From an uncultured Granulosicoccaceae bacterium (GTDB taxonomy: Bacteria; Pseudomonadota; Gammaproteobacteria; Granulosicoccales; Granulosicoccaceae), in assembly GCA_938007995.1 (NCBI GenBank), contig CALLLW010000065.1, positions 1 to 42,937 of the forward strand: a stretch of DNA of 42,937 bases. The letters run 5' to 3'. The translations under genes were made by a program, and so were the position numbers. Below, piece by piece: positions 17,656-27,243 of the stretch. Position 1 is the stretch's first letter. Every line of letters starts with the position of its first letter. The notes below the pieces were generated by a model that was given only the letters and a program-made list of their open reading frames with translations, did no database searches and had not been told where the DNA came from.

Positions 17656-20592
17656 ATGAACGTAAAACCCCTCAAGCGCAGATCCATCTTGCGCGTTTTG
17701 CCCGTTGCTGCTGCATTAATTGCCGCAGGTGCTGGATTTTCTGTATATGGTGCAACCATTGCCGGCACTGAAATCAAAAACCTGGCTACTGTAAGCTACG
17801 AAGATGCTGCCGGTAATTCCTTTACCGCTCAGTCAAACGAAGCGGTTGTGACTGTTGCACAGGTCTACTCTGCCAGTATTAATTCTACTGATACCAGCCT
17901 GACCGCTTCACCGGGCCAGCCTGTTGATATCTCCTATACCTTAGAGAACACCGGTAACGGACAAGACACTTTTGTGCTCTCTGCAGCCGATGGCATTGTG
18001 GGCGGTGACGACATCGACGCTGACAATATCACCATCTACGAAGATTTGAACAACAACGGTCAGGCGGATGCCGGTGAGCCGGTAGTCACCGATGTGACAC
18101 TGGCTGCCGGAGAAATTAAGAGTCTTGTGGTCAGGGCTGAAGTGCCAAGCAGTGCACTTGATGGTGATGGACTGGGTGCTACTTTGACTGTTGAAGCTGA
18201 AGAAGGCACGGGTGCCGCAGTCGCTGAAAGTGTGACAGACCTGACAGATGGTAAAGGGCCTGACACGCTTGACAGCACAGTTGAGTCACTGATTACAGTC
18301 ACGGGTGATGCTGTGGTTGTGGCAACCAAAGACTCGGTGTACAACCCGGGTGCTGCGGAGATTAACTACACCATTACCATCCGAAACAACGGTAACGCTG
18401 ATGCAAGTGATGTACTGCTTCAGGATGCCATCCCTGTCAATACAACTTACGTGTCAGGCAGTGCAACTGCCAGTGGATTAATCACCAGTAACGGTGATAC
18501 GTTGCCAGTTACCGTGTTGCTTGACGAAACAGTCGATGGTATCGACTACAACAATGACGGTGACTTACAGGATACAGCAGTAGAGGGTTTATCGGCGACA
18601 GACGCAACATTACCCGCCAACGCCACAGTGACTGTTTCATACACAGTTACTTATGACCCGACGGCAGTCGCAGGTGGTACTGTTATCTCAAACATCGCGT
18701 TTGTTACTGCAGATGTAGACAGCGACGGCACTCCAGACACACCGGTATCAACCAATCAAGTTAACGATACCGTTGCAGATGTTTTATTGGTTTCTATTGA
18801 AGACACAGCAGAGGCCACGGGTGGTGACAATATAAACGACGGGCAGGATGATGATGCTGCCAATGATATCCAGTCTGTTAATCAGATATCTGCCGGTGAG
18901 GCCGTGGTGTTTAAGAATATCGTGACCAACAACGGTAATACAGATGATGTTCTGGAGCTGTCAGTTAACAATATCAATTTCCCTGCAGGCACCGTCTTTA
19001 CCTTCTGGAATGAAGACATCACCGTTCAGTTGAGTGACTCTAACGGTATATTCGGTGTTGATGCGGGCCTGGTACCAGCGGGCGCTTCTGAAGTGATCAC
19101 AGTAGTGGCGCAGTTGCCTGCTTCTGTGAATGGTCCCGGTGACTACGATGCGGTAGTGACAGTGGCATCAGCTAATGATCCGTCAATTACTGATACAGTG
19201 ACCGAAAGGCTCGCGGCAATTACTGCCTCTACCATCGATATTCACAATGCAGCTGGTGGCGCGCTGGGTTCAGATGAGAATCCTGTCGGTGCCCCTGATT
19301 ACGCTGCGGTATTTACCAATTCAGCCGACGTAAACAGCACTGTAAACATCCCGCTGTTTATCGATAACGATGGGGGAGCTGGCAGCTCTTTTCAGCTCTC
19401 AACGGGTGGTGTGTACGATGCCGTGACTGACACAGTCAGCAGCTTACCGGCCGGTTGGGATGTAGAGTTCTTTTTATCTGATGGCGCAGGTCAGCCGACC
19501 GGTTCACCGATTACAGCAACTCCGGTAATTCCCGGTCAAAGTACAGACTTTGAGATAATCGCTGTAGTCACTATTCCGAATCAGATGCAAGCGGTTGGTG
19601 ACTACGCTGTAGATAACGATGCCGATGGTACGATTGAAACGCTTGATGGCAATGGTGACGGTGACGGCGACTATCCGTTGTTCTTTCAAATCACGTCTAA
19701 CAACACGGGCGCCACTGACGTGACAATTGAAGCGATCGATGTCAATCCGGTTGTTGCTGCCTCATTAACGCCGAACGGGGCAGCACAGGTTGATCCGGGT
19801 GGTACCGAGGTTTATCAAAATACTCTGGCCAACAATGGTAATGACGCGGCCACCTATGAAGTAGATGCATCCAATAGTCAGCCTGGCTGGACAAGCACTC
19901 TGTCAGTTGATACCAATGGAGACGGTATTGCCGATACCGAGCTTGCTAACCTGACCGCTGGCACTATCCAGGTTCAGCAGTCGGGTGATTCAATTGCAAC
20001 GATAGAAGTGACTATTGCAGCGTCCGGTAACCCGGAGTTCACGCTTGACGCCGGTGAAGTGCTACCAATTGATGCCACCGTGTTTGCGCCTGCGAATGCC
20101 CCGGATAGTCAGGTTGATGTGTTGACGGTAAACGCCACTAATGTCGACACAGATGACGTGGTTACTGCGCAAAACCAGACTCAGGTAGTGACTGGTCAGG
20201 TTAATATCGTCAAGACGGTAGCCATCGATACTGACTGTGATGGTGCGCCGGAAACCGCTTTCGCCGCAAATCCGGGTACTGTTGAGCCAGGTCAGTGTCT
20301 GGTATGGCAAATTGTTGCACAGAACCAGGGGGCAGCTAATGCATTCAATGTACAAGTGCGTGATGCAACACCGGCCTTCACAACCTATGTGCCGGATAGC
20401 CTTGCTTACTGCCAGACGCAAAACTGCGTGCCGGCTTCTGTCACTGATGCCGCAGCGGATGATGCCGGTGAAGAAACCGCCGGTGACGTAATCTTCTACA
20501 TTGGTGCAGGTGCAACACCTGCGTCAGGCCTTGGCGGTGAGCTGATTGCTGGCGACTTTGCCACGGTTCAGTTCTCTGTTCAGGTGGACTAA
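17656..20592 (+). CDS. Large secreted DUF11-repeat surface protein (978 aa)
   Basis: The N-terminus has a signal peptide (about 1-32) ending FSVYGA. The shared N-terminal module follows: TIAGTEIKNLATVSY, then ENTGNGQDTF (about 98), then a DLNNNGQADAGEP calcium-type loop and LAAGEIKSLVV (about 150). A DUF11 domain (about 220-365, TITIRNNGNADASDVLLQD) and several Ig-like segments follow. The C-terminal module (about 849-978) contains KTVAIDTDCDG, PGQCLVW, VRDATPAFTTYV, a YCQTQNC pair and the last strand QFSVQVD. Four cysteines cluster there and could form two disulfides. It is very acidic and rich in Asp, Asn, Thr and Val. DUF11 is found in bacterial surface proteins. It is probably a major exported subunit, by analogy with its paralogue at 27244. 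Confidence 0.82.
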   Translation: MNVKPLKRRSILRVLPVAAALIAAGAGFSVYGATIAGTEIKNLATVSYEDAAGNSFTAQSNEAVVTVAQVYSASINSTDTSLTASPGQPVDISYTLENTGNGQDTFVLSAADGIVGGDDIDADNITIYEDLNNNGQADAGEPVVTDVTLAAGEIKSLVVRAEVPSSALDGDGLGATLTVEAEEGTGAAVAESVTDLTDGKGPDTLDSTVESLITVTGDAVVVATKDSVYNPGAAEINYTITIRNNGNADASDVLLQDAIPVNTTYVSGSATASGLITSNGDTLPVTVLLDETVDGIDYNNDGDLQDTAVEGLSATDATLPANATVTVSYTVTYDPTAVAGGTVISNIAFVTADVDSDGTPDTPVSTNQVNDTVADVLLVSIEDTAEATGGDNINDGQDDDAANDIQSVNQISAGEAVVFKNIVTNNGNTDDVLELSVNNINFPAGTVFTFWNEDITVQLSDSNGIFGVDAGLVPAGASEVITVVAQLPASVNGPGDYDAVVTVASANDPSITDTVTERLAAITASTIDIHNAAGGALGSDENPVGAPDYAAVFTNSADVNSTVNIPLFIDNDGGAGSSFQLSTGGVYDAVTDTVSSLPAGWDVEFFLSDGAGQPTGSPITATPVIPGQSTDFEIIAVVTIPNQMQAVGDYAVDNDADGTIETLDGNGDGDGDYPLFFQITSNNTGATDVTIEAIDVNPVVAASLTPNGAAQVDPGGTEVYQNTLANNGNDAATYEVDASNSQPGWTSTLSVDTNGDGIADTELANLTAGTIQVQQSGDSIATIEVTIAASGNPEFTLDAGEVLPIDATVFAPANAPDSQVDVLTVNATNVDTDDVVTAQNQTQVVTGQVNIVKTVAIDTDCDGAPETAFAANPGTVEPGQCLVWQIVAQNQGAANAFNVQVRDATPAFTTYVPDSLAYCQTQNCVPASVTDAAADDAGEETAGDVIFYIGAGATPASGLGGELIAGDFATVQFSVQVD

Positions 20593-20608
20593 CGACAGAC
20601 ATCAAGGT

Positions 20609-20629
20609 GGGGCATCGCAATGGTGCCCC
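20609..20629 (+). other. Intergenic hairpin between the DUF11 subunit gene and the barrel gene
   Basis: GGGGCATC (20609-20616) pairs with GGTGCCCC (20622-20629) over 8 bp including one G-U, with a 5-nt loop. No T-tract follows. It sits 17 nt after the stop at 20592 and 35 nt before the next ATG. It could protect the upstream mRNA or attenuate the downstream gene. Confidence 0.55.
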
Positions 20630-20663
20630 GGATTGTTACCGATGACTACGCGTTCCTCTCTGC

Positions 20664-23600
20664 ATGGGATTTCTGAAGAAACTTCTAACCAGAACTCAGC
20701 TCGTTTTTGTGCTGAGTTTTTGTGTATGCGTAACCTCTCTGGCGTTGACACCACCGGGTACGATTATTCTGAATCGTGCCTCTGTTTTCTATGAAATTCT
20801 CAGTAAAGACGAACCCCAGGAATCGATCAGTAACGCCACCAGTGTCACGGTTGGCAGCACCTACGCGTTTTCAGTTGAGAATAGTCATTCGTTAAATGTT
20901 GCCGCGGGTGTGGTAGCGCGGTTTCCCCATCGTATTATCAATCACGGCAATACAGAAGACAGCTACCAGTTTATATTTGACTCTGATCTGCCGCCATTTT
21001 CAGACGGCGTGTTTGATACACCTATTGTTTTTCATGATGTCAATAGCAACGGAAGTCTTGAGTCGACAGAGCCGGTTATTGTACAAACAGAACGGCTGCA
21101 GGCGGGGCAGAGTGTTGATGTCATTGTGACTGCTCGTGTCTCGAGTACGCTCACAGATGGTGAGCAAAAAGATTTTCCGTTTACGGTCGCCTCTGAGTTG
21201 TCTGATCAGACTCGTGACGTTATCGATTCGGTGATTGTTGGCAGTCCCGGTAAGCTTGAGATCGTACTCCACACTGACCAGTCATGCAGTGTGGCATTGT
21301 TCCCCGGAGATACGATATCGCACAGTATCGAGGTGACTAACGCAGGCTTTGGCCCACTGACGGGCAGCAGCTATGTGATAGATGACAGCACAAAGCAGGG
21401 TTTGATCGTAGAATTGCCGATCACTGAAAACGCTGTATTTGCAGGCTTTGATAATCTAGCTGACAGTACGATTGACGGAATACAGGTAGTACAGCTTGCC
21501 GGCTTCGCCACTAACCAGTGGATTAACTCAGCGGATATCGATTCTGCCGAAGCAGTGATTGCTGCGGGATATTTCTTTAACCCGGCTCCATTGATAGAAG
21601 ATAATATTGCGGCTTTTGGTGTGCAACTGAGCGTGATCGATGCACTTCAGGCCAACAGTTCGGTATTGACGACCGCGTTTTATGATGCCGATGCTGATGG
21701 CATCGCAGATGAGGTCAGCAACTCAACCTGTAATACGTTCACTTTTTTTTCTGCAGCGCAGCAGGGAGAGTTGCGGTTTATACAATCAGCACCGGATCTT
21801 TTAAGCAGCGGTCTGGCACCGGATTTTTTTACCGATACTGATTTCGTTGATTCTGAGCGATTTCAACTCAATCGAGATAACTCTGATCTCTATCATGCAC
21901 CGCGTGATGGTGTGTATCTGGAACTTGAAGTTTATGATACTGATTTTTCTGGTGTACAGGTGGATAGCGCCGGTAATCGCTATGTAATCAGCCAGGTAGA
22001 ATCTGTAGTAACCGGTGATACGCTGCAACTGGTGCTACTGCAGACATCACATCCATCGGTGTATAGAAGTATTGCGCCGATTGAGCTGTCTGGCGTTCGA
22101 AGAGCAGAGGGTGGCACTTGCCCGGCACTTGATGCGCCTATACTGATCACCCCGTCGATTGATCAGCCGAACCCATCTTGCGTGTTGCAAAGCGCTGAAA
22201 ACGATGAGCTACGGGCAACATTCCAAAGCAGCAACACTGATCTGGCGGTGGAATCCGTTGCTTTTGTCAGTCGGCAGAGTGTTGTATTTAATTCTGCCAC
22301 ACTGCAGCCAGTGGCTGGTGCGATCGTACAGATAGTTCGTGCAGATAATGGAGAAATTGCCACTGATGAGGTAACAGGTGTTGACTTCAGTTTTAGCACA
22401 GACAGTAACGGGCGCTATGTGCTACCCAGGCTTGAAGAACAAACTGCGTACTATATTAACGTTGTGCCACCAGCTGGACTGCAGTTTCCATCTGAGGTTG
22501 CACCTTTCAGGCTGACTGACTTCAGCGTGCATGGTTTGTCTTATGGTCGCAATGGATTTGATAACGCTGATGATTCTGGTGTGTTCTTCGGTGCCAGTAT
22601 CAATCTGCAGGAATCAATAGATATACCGCTCGATCCGGTAAAAAGTATGCCGCTGTTGTCGCTTGAAAAAGCAGCGATTCAATCGTCGGTAGATGTCGGG
22701 CAGTCCGCGTGGTATTCAGTCACAGTACGAAACCCATCGGAAACACTAAACAACCTGACGGTCACCGATACACTGCCATTTGGCTTCAGGTTTGTATCCG
22801 GCAGCGTATTGATTGGTGGTGAGGCAGGGACCGATCCTGAGCTTACTGATGCAGGTCTGGTGTTTACCCTGGGTGAGCTGCCTGCCAGGCAATCTATAGA
22901 GCTCACTTATGCGGCAAGGCCCACAGCAGCTGCTATCGATGGTGACGGTGTTAATACCGTCTTTGCCACGGCATTAACCGCAGGGAGAAGAACCGTTGAA
23001 TCTTTACCGGCAACCGCCAAAGTCACTATAGAGCGTACTGGTGTTTTCTCTGATCGTGCAGCACTGTTTGGAAAAATATATGTCGATCAGAATTGCGATG
23101 GCATACACAGCAACAAAGAGTGGCCGATTGGCGGTGTGCGGCTCTATCTGCAGGATGGCAGCTATGCAATCACTGATGCGGACGGCTTGTATAGTATGTA
23201 CGGCCTTGAGCCTGGTCGCTATGTCGTACAGGTTGATACCCACACACTACCGGAGGGACTTGATTTAAAGCTGTTGGCGGTAGAGCAACTGGCAGATGCT
23301 GACAGCCGCATTGTGGATCTGTCTAATGGTGATTTTCATCGTGCAGATTTTGCCGCTGGTTGTCCGGCGGCAAACGTTGAGCAGATATTTGCTGAAATCA
23401 AGCGCCGAAACCAAACAATCGATGCTAGCTGGTATCTGCAACATGCCGAAAGATCGAGCCTGCAGCAACTGCAATCACGTGAGTTTAATAACAACAGTCG
23501 TCGCAATGCTGTATCTGCTGATGGCGATTTGTCTTCCGGTTTGTTTAATGCTCCCGATGGTTTTGATGCTGGCAGTGTCGGTGAGTTTCCTGATTTAACC

Positions 23601-26600
23601 GATGCCGAGGTTGGGCCCGTTAAACAAACAACGGAACAGTCCGTATCAGACGGGAGTGTAGAACAACAGCGGGTATTGGATGCGAAGCAGATCGTTGCCA
23701 CAATAACTGAGCAGCAGGCAAAAGACGGCACCTGGTTATGGCCGCGTAACAACATGAGTCTTAACGGCAGATTCATGGCTGTTATCCGATCCGGAATAGA
23801 TCCGACCCTGTATGTCAATGATAAGCCGGTACCTGCGACTCAGATCGGTGAGCGTATGGTCAATCGCCGTGAGAAGGCTCAGGTGGTTGTCTGGTATGGT
23901 GTGGAGCTTCGCAGTGGCGAGAATACTGTTGAAATCAAAGGCAAGGGACCGTTTGGCAATGAAAGAATACTCGCCACCGGTGTATTTAAACGTCCGTCTG
24001 CTGGTACGCAGATAAAGATCGAACCACAGTCGCAGACCCTACCTGCAGATAGTGGCCGCTCTACGCTGCCTGTATCAATTACTATTCTTGACGATAACGG
24101 TTATCCCGCACTCGGCGTTTACTACATCACGCTTGAGAGTTCAGAAGGGAGCTGGCTCGAATCGGATATTCAGGATAAAGAACCCGGCCGGCAGATCAGA
24201 ATCGAAAATGGCACGCGCACTGTCTATTATCGTTCATCGGCTGCAACCGGTGAAGTTAATCTGCGCGCCAGTACTGGGTCGTTCTCTGATCAAACAGTGA
24301 TTAATCAAACCGCTGAAAGCAGACCGTTGCTGGTTGCAGGTTTTGTTGAGGCAGGCGGTTACTTTGCCACAGAGGAACTCGGTAACTTTAATGCGTCGAC
24401 TGATCTCGGACAACTGGATGAAGCAGGGCGGTTTGAAACCAAAGCTGCATTGTTTGTTAAAGGTACTGTTAAAGAAAAGTATAACCTGACACTCTCCTAC
24501 GATTCAGACGCGGATAGCGATCGTGAATTACTAAGGGATATTAATCCAACCCTGTACTACCCGGTACACGGAGATGCATCTATCAGAGGTTTTGAGGCGC
24601 AGAGTCGCAGCAAGCTTTATGTGCGGGTCGAACGCGGGAAAAGCAGCGTTGTGTGGGGTGACTATATCACTGATGCCAGTTCGGATCGGCGCGATCTGGC
24701 GCGCTTAAACCGCACGCTGACCGGCTTAAATGCGGTGTTTGATGACGTTAACAACCGCCTGCGGGTTTTTGCCGCACAGGAGGAAAATCGCAATATCATT
24801 GAAGAGATTCGCGGTAACGGTAGTGCGTTACTGTACCGTTTGCAGCAGTTCCCGATAGTTGCCAACAGTGAATCCGTTGAGCTGATCACCCGCAGCCGCG
24901 ACAACCCTGATCTGATCCTGAGTACGCAAAGACTCAGTCGCTTTGGTGATTACAGTGTTGATGATGAAACCGGCTTTCTTTCATTTGCAGCCACAGTGCC
25001 GACACTTGATGCCGAACAAAATCCGATGTTTATCAGAGTCGGTTACGATATCGAGCATGGCGGTGATGACTATCTGGTTGCAGGCGCAAGATTTGATCGA
25101 GCCTTCGGTGACAATCTCACCATTGGTGCAAGTATTACCAGTGATAAAAATGACAACGATGGCAGGAATCTGGTCGGGCTGTATGCCGATTATAAACTCG
25201 GTGCTCAAACACGTTTGTCTGTCAGTTTGGCGCGCTCTGATTCAGAGTTATCGGGTGTGGGATCAGCGCATAGTTTATCGGTGGAGCATCAATGGTCACA
25301 GAGCGGACAGTCTTCAACTTCACTGACACATCAATGGGCTGATAACAACTTCAGCAATACCAGTGCGTCTGTGTCTGCCGGTCGTACAGAAACCCGTCTG
25401 ACACACACGCAACAAGTAAGCGAACGTGCAAAATTGCTGCTTGAGGCGAATCAGAGTCGGGCAGCGACTATCGATGAACAAAGAACCACACTCGGTGCAT
25501 CAGTCGAGACAAAAATTCAGGACTGGAAAGCCAAAGCCGGCTTGCGGCAGATCAGACAACAGTTCGGTAACGAGAACGATACGTTTATCACATCGGTGCT
25601 GGGCGCCAGTCGTCAGTACAGTCTGCTGGGTAAGAGTGGTCAGCTGGATATGGAATACGAGCAGGATCTCGGCACAACAGATCGACGCCGGATCGCCGCC
25701 GGAGCAAAGCTTGCGCTGCACAAAGACGTTAATGGCTACAGCCGCTATGAAATGACCAACAGTCTGCTGGGTGTTACTGCACTCTCCGGTGATCTGGTGA
25801 CTGAGTCATTCACACTGGGTGTTGAATCAAAAGCACTGCAATCAACACGTTTGTATTCAGAGTATCGAATGCATGGCGCATTTGAATCAACTGATTTTGA
25901 AACCGCTAGTGGTGTCAGAGGTGACTACGAGATACAAGACGGCTTGCGTATTAGTCCGCATTTTGAATACATCGAAAGGCTTGGCAGTATCGATGGTGAT
26001 TCAGTCTCGGCATCTGTCGGCCTCACTGATACTCGCAACCGCAACAGTCGTCGTCTGATCAGACTGGAAACCAGGCAGTCGCGTGACACCGACCACTACG
26101 GGCTGCGGGCCAGCATTACCTCGCGGCTGAATACTGACTGGACCGGTTTGTTATCTGACAATCTGACCTATCAAACCCACTCTACCGATGATGATGTGTT
26201 ACGCCATTCACTGGTCGCCGCACTGGCCCGGCGACCGAAGTATGAAAACCGGCACCACATGCTCTTTTTGTACAAGCTGGAGCAGGATCGCGGGGTCATT
26301 GGCGGTGTGGATCGTACATTGCAGATCCTCTCTACGCATCAGAATCTGCAGATCGACCAAAGCACCATTCTGTCAGGCCGCATCGGTTTAAAGCATGACA
26401 GCAGTGAGTTTTCCTTTAACCGGGTCAGTGATTTCGCGATGCTGGCAGATGCCCGGCTCAGTTTTGATCTCGGACGCCGGCTGAACCTCGATACCGGACT
26501 CGGTGCATTGTCGACCAACGGATTATCAGAAGTGCGTTACTCGCTGGGTATGGGGCTGAACTACACATTGAACAAAAATCTGCGATTGAGTTTTGCCTAT

Positions 26601-26714
26601 AACCTGATCGGCTTCAGAGATGAAGATCTGGATGAGCAGAACTACAACGGCAAAGGCGTGCAGATCGGCTTGCAATACAAGCTTGATGAGGAACTGTTTA
26701 AATGGCTGGAATAG
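20664..26714 (+). CDS. Giant DUF11/SdrD-B-like protein with C-terminal outer-membrane beta-barrel (2016 aa)
   Basis: A signal peptide (1-28) leads into the shared N-terminal module: LTPPGTIILNRASVFY, INHGNTEDSYQF, DVNSNGSLESTEP and LQAGQSVDVIV. Next come a carboxypeptidase-regulatory-like domain (about 540-640), a DUF11 domain (about 660-785, SVTVRNPSETLNNLTVTDTLP), an SdrD-B-like domain (about 800-870, YVDQNCDGIHSNKEWPIGGV), a linker, and an invasin-like Ig domain (about 1110-1220). The last 790 residues alternate polar and hydrophobic positions with aromatic girdles (for example LSFAYNLIGF, GVQIGLQYKL), as in outer-membrane barrels. A stop codon just upstream leaves ATG 20664 as the start, but its ribosome site is poor. 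The downstream lipoprotein gene overlaps the end by 13 bp. It may anchor or export its DUF11 neighbours (inference). Confidence 0.8.
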   Translation: MGFLKKLLTRTQLVFVLSFCVCVTSLALTPPGTIILNRASVFYEILSKDEPQESISNATSVTVGSTYAFSVENSHSLNVAAGVVARFPHRIINHGNTEDSYQFIFDSDLPPFSDGVFDTPIVFHDVNSNGSLESTEPVIVQTERLQAGQSVDVIVTARVSSTLTDGEQKDFPFTVASELSDQTRDVIDSVIVGSPGKLEIVLHTDQSCSVALFPGDTISHSIEVTNAGFGPLTGSSYVIDDSTKQGLIVELPITENAVFAGFDNLADSTIDGIQVVQLAGFATNQWINSADIDSAEAVIAAGYFFNPAPLIEDNIAAFGVQLSVIDALQANSSVLTTAFYDADADGIADEVSNSTCNTFTFFSAAQQGELRFIQSAPDLLSSGLAPDFFTDTDFVDSERFQLNRDNSDLYHAPRDGVYLELEVYDTDFSGVQVDSAGNRYVISQVESVVTGDTLQLVLLQTSHPSVYRSIAPIELSGVRRAEGGTCPALDAPILITPSIDQPNPSCVLQSAENDELRATFQSSNTDLAVESVAFVSRQSVVFNSATLQPVAGAIVQIVRADNGEIATDEVTGVDFSFSTDSNGRYVLPRLEEQTAYYINVVPPAGLQFPSEVAPFRLTDFSVHGLSYGRNGFDNADDSGVFFGASINLQESIDIPLDPVKSMPLLSLEKAAIQSSVDVGQSAWYSVTVRNPSETLNNLTVTDTLPFGFRFVSGSVLIGGEAGTDPELTDAGLVFTLGELPARQSIELTYAARPTAAAIDGDGVNTVFATALTAGRRTVESLPATAKVTIERTGVFSDRAALFGKIYVDQNCDGIHSNKEWPIGGVRLYLQDGSYAITDADGLYSMYGLEPGRYVVQVDTHTLPEGLDLKLLAVEQLADADSRIVDLSNGDFHRADFAAGCPAANVEQIFAEIKRRNQTIDASWYLQHAERSSLQQLQSREFNNNSRRNAVSADGDLSSGLFNAPDGFDAGSVGEFPDLTDAEVGPVKQTTEQSVSDGSVEQQRVLDAKQIVATITEQQAKDGTWLWPRNNMSLNGRFMAVIRSGIDPTLYVNDKPVPATQIGERMVNRREKAQVVVWYGVELRSGENTVEIKGKGPFGNERILATGVFKRPSAGTQIKIEPQSQTLPADSGRSTLPVSITILDDNGYPALGVYYITLESSEGSWLESDIQDKEPGRQIRIENGTRTVYYRSSAATGEVNLRASTGSFSDQTVINQTAESRPLLVAGFVEAGGYFATEELGNFNASTDLGQLDEAGRFETKAALFVKGTVKEKYNLTLSYDSDADSDRELLRDINPTLYYPVHGDASIRGFEAQSRSKLYVRVERGKSSVVWGDYITDASSDRRDLARLNRTLTGLNAVFDDVNNRLRVFAAQEENRNIIEEIRGNGSALLYRLQQFPIVANSESVELITRSRDNPDLILSTQRLSRFGDYSVDDETGFLSFAATVPTLDAEQNPMFIRVGYDIEHGGDDYLVAGARFDRAFGDNLTIGASITSDKNDNDGRNLVGLYADYKLGAQTRLSVSLARSDSELSGVGSAHSLSVEHQWSQSGQSSTSLTHQWADNNFSNTSASVSAGRTETRLTHTQQVSERAKLLLEANQSRAATIDEQRTTLGASVETKIQDWKAKAGLRQIRQQFGNENDTFITSVLGASRQYSLLGKSGQLDMEYEQDLGTTDRRRIAAGAKLALHKDVNGYSRYEMTNSLLGVTALSGDLVTESFTLGVESKALQSTRLYSEYRMHGAFESTDFETASGVRGDYEIQDGLRISPHFEYIERLGSIDGDSVSASVGLTDTRNRNSRRLIRLETRQSRDTDHYGLRASITSRLNTDWTGLLSDNLTYQTHSTDDDVLRHSLVAALARRPKYENRHHMLFLYKLEQDRGVIGGVDRTLQILSTHQNLQIDQSTILSGRIGLKHDSSEFSFNRVSDFAMLADARLSFDLGRRLNLDTGLGALSTNGLSEVRYSLGMGLNYTLNKNLRLSFAYNLIGFRDEDLDEQNYNGKGVQIGLQYKLDEELFKWLE

Positions 26715-27223
26715 GTAAATTGAAGAGTCTGCTTATAGCGCTGTTTGCAGTCGGGCTTTTACAGGCCTGTGCAACCAACGAAGAGCTGTTTGCCGAATAC
26801 GACAGCAAGTTTTGCATCGTACCGGACCATCCCGATAAAAGGTTTCGTTGGGAACCGGTGGTGTATTTTGATTCTGATAAATCAGAGGTGCTGTCAGCAG
26901 ATACAACGAAATTAAAAATCAATGTAGAGACGCTGAGTCAGCTGCCGGACTACAAAATATCACTAAAAGGTTTTGCAGATCACCAGGCTGGCGAGGCATA
27001 TAACCTTGCATTGTCACAAAGACGTGTGGCTGTAGTGACTGACTATCTGATTGATGAGCTCGGTCTGGATGCAGATCGTATTGTTGCTTCATTTCATGGA
27101 GAATCGTCACCCCTTACCACTGTGATAAGCGGTCCGGTCGATCAGGATAGAAGAGTGGAGATGCTGTTGCTGGATCCGTCATCAGTGCCTGTTGCCAGTC
27201 AGCCTTTACTCACCGGCCTGTAG
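26702..27223 (+). CDS. OmpA-like peptidoglycan-binding lipoprotein
   Basis: This is a 173-aa protein. The signal ends in the lipobox GLLQAC (acylated Cys about 23), followed by an OmpA-type domain: EPVVYFDSDKSEVLS (about 51), LKGFADHQAGEAYNLALSQRRVAVVTDYL (about 88-117) and ADRIVASFHGESSP (about 124). The Asp and Arg residues of the peptidoglycan (diaminopimelate) site are present. The ATG lies inside the end of the barrel gene (13-bp overlap), so it is probably translationally coupled. It could tether the adjacent barrel to the cell wall. Ser or Asp at +2 is absent (Ala follows Cys), consistent with outer-membrane sorting. TTG at 26720 is a less likely alternative start. Confidence 0.88.
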   Translation: MAGIGKLKSLLIALFAVGLLQACATNEELFAEYDSKFCIVPDHPDKRFRWEPVVYFDSDKSEVLSADTTKLKINVETLSQLPDYKISLKGFADHQAGEAYNLALSQRRVAVVTDYLIDELGLDADRIVASFHGESSPLTTVISGPVDQDRRVEMLLLDPSSVPVASQPLLTGL

Positions 27224-27243
27224 ACGTTCAAGGTTACGGAATT

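Noticed and set aside
22868..23818. Several 60-160 aa frames on both strands
   Set aside because: They are shadows of the 2016-aa gene, whose frame is continuous and domain-rich.
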